DNA from: Polynucleobacter sp.
GTDB lineage: Bacteria; Pseudomonadota; Gammaproteobacteria; Burkholderiales; Burkholderiaceae
Length of the DNA stretch: 7,214 nt
NCBI GenBank assembly: GCA_023253245.1
Contig: JALRHB010000034.1
Coordinates: 1-7,214 of the forward strand
Reading direction: 5' to 3'
In this document: piece after piece, positions 5,777 through 7,214 of the stretch
How positions within the stretch are numbered: position 1 is the stretch's first letter
Layout: every line of letters begins with the position of its first letter
Made by a program: the position numbers and the translations under genes
Notes under the pieces: model-generated
What the model saw: only the letters and a program-made list of their open reading frames with translations
What the model was told of the DNA's origin: nothing
Databases searched by the model: none

Positions 5777-6544
5777 TTAAGCCTTGGGTTTTTTGCGGAT
5801 GGAGTTTTCCAGAGGAATTGAATCCAAGTTAGGCTCTAATGCCTCGCGCTCGTCAAAGACGAAGCAACTGCCCTGATAGTGTGCGGAGCCAACCTCTTCA
5901 AAGTATTTGAGGATTCCACCTTCCAATTGGTAGCTGTGCTCTATACCAATTTCCCGCATGTAGAGGCCAGATTTTTCACAGCGAATTCCACCGGTGCAAA
6001 AGCTCACTAAAGTTTTATCTGCCAAAGCATCTTTGTGTGCTGATATTGCCTGTGGAAACTCAGTGAATTTATTAATATTGAAATGAATGGCATTTTCAAA
6101 AGTCCCGTAATCCACTTCAAATGCATTGCGGGTATCAATCATCACGACTGGGCGACCTAAGTCATCGGTCCCGCGATCTAGCCACTCCTGTAGTTTTTTT
6201 GGGGAAATAAATTTTGCGCGACCTTCTTCCGGACGAATCGCAGGATGATTCATACGGATAATTTCCTTCTTGATTTTAATGAGCATTTTTTTGAAGGGTT
6301 GGGCCTCGGACCAACTCTCCTTGGCTTCAATGGGTGAAAAACGAGAGTCTTGTCTCAACCAGTCCAAGAAGCCACGCAGCTCCACATCTTTGCCAGCCAA
6401 AAACATATTGATACCTTCACCCGTAAGCAAGATCGTGCCCTTGAGCTCGCGAGTATTGCACTGATGCAAAAGCTTGGTTCGTAGCTCTGTCAAATTATCA
6501 AGGCTAACGAATAAATAAGCGGCTATATTCAGGATGGATTTCAT
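5777..6544 (-). CDS. trhO: tRNA uridine-34 hydroxylase TrhO (YceA-like rhodanese protein)
   Basis: This 255-residue cytosolic protein matches the TrhO/YceA family, which uses O2 to make 5-hydroxyuridine at tRNA wobble position 34, the precursor of cmo5U/mcmo5U. An N-terminal acylphosphatase-like domain (about 1-95) carries KGTILLTGEGIN (35-46). The rhodanese domain (about 110-220) carries VVMIDTRNAFEVDYG (133-147) and the active-site loop FCTGGIRCEKSG (182-193) with C183 and C189. CFVFDER (227-233) follows. E. coli TrhO is about 350 aa and continues with a Cys-containing C-terminal region; here the protein stops about 25 residues after CFVFDER, so it is a short form. The frame ends naturally at TAA without frameshift signs. 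ATG 6544 has no good Shine-Dalgarno, but its N-terminus (ILNIAAYLFV) aligns with the family's first strand. Confidence 0.92.
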   Translation of the reverse strand: MKSILNIAAYLFVSLDNLTELRTKLLHQCNTRELKGTILLTGEGINMFLAGKDVELRGFLDWLRQDSRFSPIEAKESWSEAQPFKKMLIKIKKEIIRMNHPAIRPEEGRAKFISPKKLQEWLDRGTDDLGRPVVMIDTRNAFEVDYGTFENAIHFNINKFTEFPQAISAHKDALADKTLVSFCTGGIRCEKSGLYMREIGIEHSYQLEGGILKYFEEVGSAHYQGSCFVFDEREALEPNLDSIPLENSIRKKPKA

Positions 6545-6652
6545 GTTTAGGAAGGTATTACTGATGCGTCATTATCAAGGAAGAACGAGTTAAGGTGATA
6601 ATCTTAGTTAACCATCTATTTTGCTATTCATCCTTTTATTTAGAGTAAGTCT
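6545..6652. promoter_or_regulatory. divergent promoter region with symmetric TGATAAT repeat
   Basis: This 108-base gap separates the divergent trhO and AhpD-like genes. ATTATCA (6571-6577) and TGATAAT (6596-6602) form a perfect seven-base inverted repeat with an 18-base spacer. Read on either strand this gives TTATCA, a 19-base gap, then GATAAT, which resembles a -35/-10 pair (four of six and five of six matches, long spacer) in both directions. The implied starts would give leaders of roughly 20 bases for trhO and 44 for the AhpD-like gene. Alternatively the repeat could be an operator for a dimeric regulator. Layout is certain; the function of the repeat is inferred. Confidence 0.45.
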
Positions 6653-7204
6653 ATGTCTGAACGTTTAATCCCCTACCAGCCAATGGATTTGGCCCAGCCA
6701 GCTGATCTGGTCGCTGCCATTCGCAAGCGCCGTGGAGGCCAGTTTATCAACTTAGATCGCATGCTTTTGCACAGCATTCCGATTGCCGAGGGTTGGAACC
6801 ATTTTATTGGCGAGATTCGTAACAACCTCTCTTTAGACCCAAAGTTGCGAGAATTAGCAATGTGTGGTGTAGCGGTTTTAAATGGTGCTGAGTATGAGTT
6901 TTTTCACCATGCCCCCCCTTTTATTAAGGCAGGAGGAACTCAAGCACAGGTAGATGCACTTAGACTCATTGGGCAAGCCAACTTTCCAGCTGAATTATTT
7001 AGCCCTCTAGAAAACGATGCGGCTGCCCTGACTTTTCAGATGACGCGCAATATTAAAGTCGATCCTGATTTAATGAAGCGCTTGCAGCTTGGTCTGGGCA
7101 ATACCGATACTGTGGAATTGGTCACTGTGATAGCTGCCTACAACATGGTCTCACGCTTTCTGATTGCTCTGGACGTCAATCCCGAGGATCATCCTCCTGT
7201 CTAA
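6653..7204 (+). CDS. carboxymuconolactone decarboxylase-family (AhpD-fold) protein
   Basis: A 183-residue all-helical protein of the CMD/AhpD superfamily. The core is at about residues 40-115: GWNHFIGEIRNNLSLDPKLRE (47-67 in outline) leads into the signature helix with E67, C71, N77, E82 and the H85-H86 pair, followed by APPFIKAGGT (87-96). A second helical block with VELVTVIAAYNMVSRFL (154-170) is typical. The CxxC pair that gives AhpD its peroxidase-partner activity is absent; the motif reads NGAEYEFFHH, so this belongs to the non-CxxC branch, whose members include decarboxylases and many uncharacterised proteins. The start at 6653 follows a modest AGAG purine run (6642-6645). It is divergent from trhO. 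No substrate can be assigned; a role in aromatic or lactone metabolism would be speculation. Confidence 0.88.
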   Translation: MSERLIPYQPMDLAQPADLVAAIRKRRGGQFINLDRMLLHSIPIAEGWNHFIGEIRNNLSLDPKLRELAMCGVAVLNGAEYEFFHHAPPFIKAGGTQAQVDALRLIGQANFPAELFSPLENDAAALTFQMTRNIKVDPDLMKRLQLGLGNTDTVELVTVIAAYNMVSRFLIALDVNPEDHPPV

Positions 7205-7214
7205 TTCATGATTG

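Noticed and set aside
5765..5796. GGC/GCC followed by a run of six T (5789-5794) as an intrinsic terminator.
   Set aside because: The stem has only three pairs and the T-run is within the trhO coding end; the stronger hairpin is at 5740-5764.
7205..7214. ATG at 7208 as the start of a following gene.
   Set aside because: Only seven bases remain in the window and no ribosome site precedes it.

Overview
The window reads as ordinary, gene-dense bacterial chromosome, about 95% coding with very short intergenic gaps. The moderate GC content, an orphan Bug/TctC-type periplasmic binding protein, a split ChrA transporter and the style of the proteins suggest a betaproteobacterium of the Burkholderiaceae, most like the freshwater genus Polynucleobacter. 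That placement is my inference from protein familiarity, not from a search. I saw no tRNA, rRNA, CRISPR, transposase or attachment site, and no gene whose composition stands out as recently acquired.

Left part (1-2362). The left edge cuts a minus-strand gene, leaving only its start codon and signal-peptide-like first 18 codons. Next is a minus-strand M50 (site-2-protease-like) membrane metalloprotease at 141-803. Divergent from it is a tight plus-strand series: a 55-aa basic Pro/Gly-rich protein starting at GTG (839-1006), a 45-aa single-helix membrane protein (1047-1184), a YgiD/DODA-type extradiol dioxygenase (1194-1973) and a CrcB/FluC fluoride channel (1982-2362).

Middle part (2374-5385). 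Four minus-strand genes are packed head to tail: a D-2-hydroxyacid dehydrogenase (4411-5385), the two half-size subunits of a ChrA-family transporter (3866-4405 and 3348-3869), and a Bug-family solute-binding protein (2374-3351). The two last junctions are ATGA stop/start overlaps, and the first half of ChrA starts at TTG five bases after the dehydrogenase stop. This arrangement argues for one co-translated operon. A plausible but unproven reading is capture, movement and oxidation or reduction of an organic acid or other anion.

Right part (5386-7214). A divergent intergenic region leads to a small ABM-domain protein (5460-5762). It converges with the tRNA U34 hydroxylase/rhodanese TrhO (5777-6544), and a strong hairpin without a T-tract sits at the convergent 3' ends. 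A second divergent region with a symmetric TGATAAT inverted repeat leads to a carboxymuconolactone-decarboxylase-like (AhpD fold) protein (6653-7204).

No clear undescribed system is visible. The points most worth a second look are the dehydrogenase/split-ChrA/Bug operon, the two small proteins at 839-1184, the hairpin at 5740-5764 and the symmetric divergent promoter region near 6571-6602.
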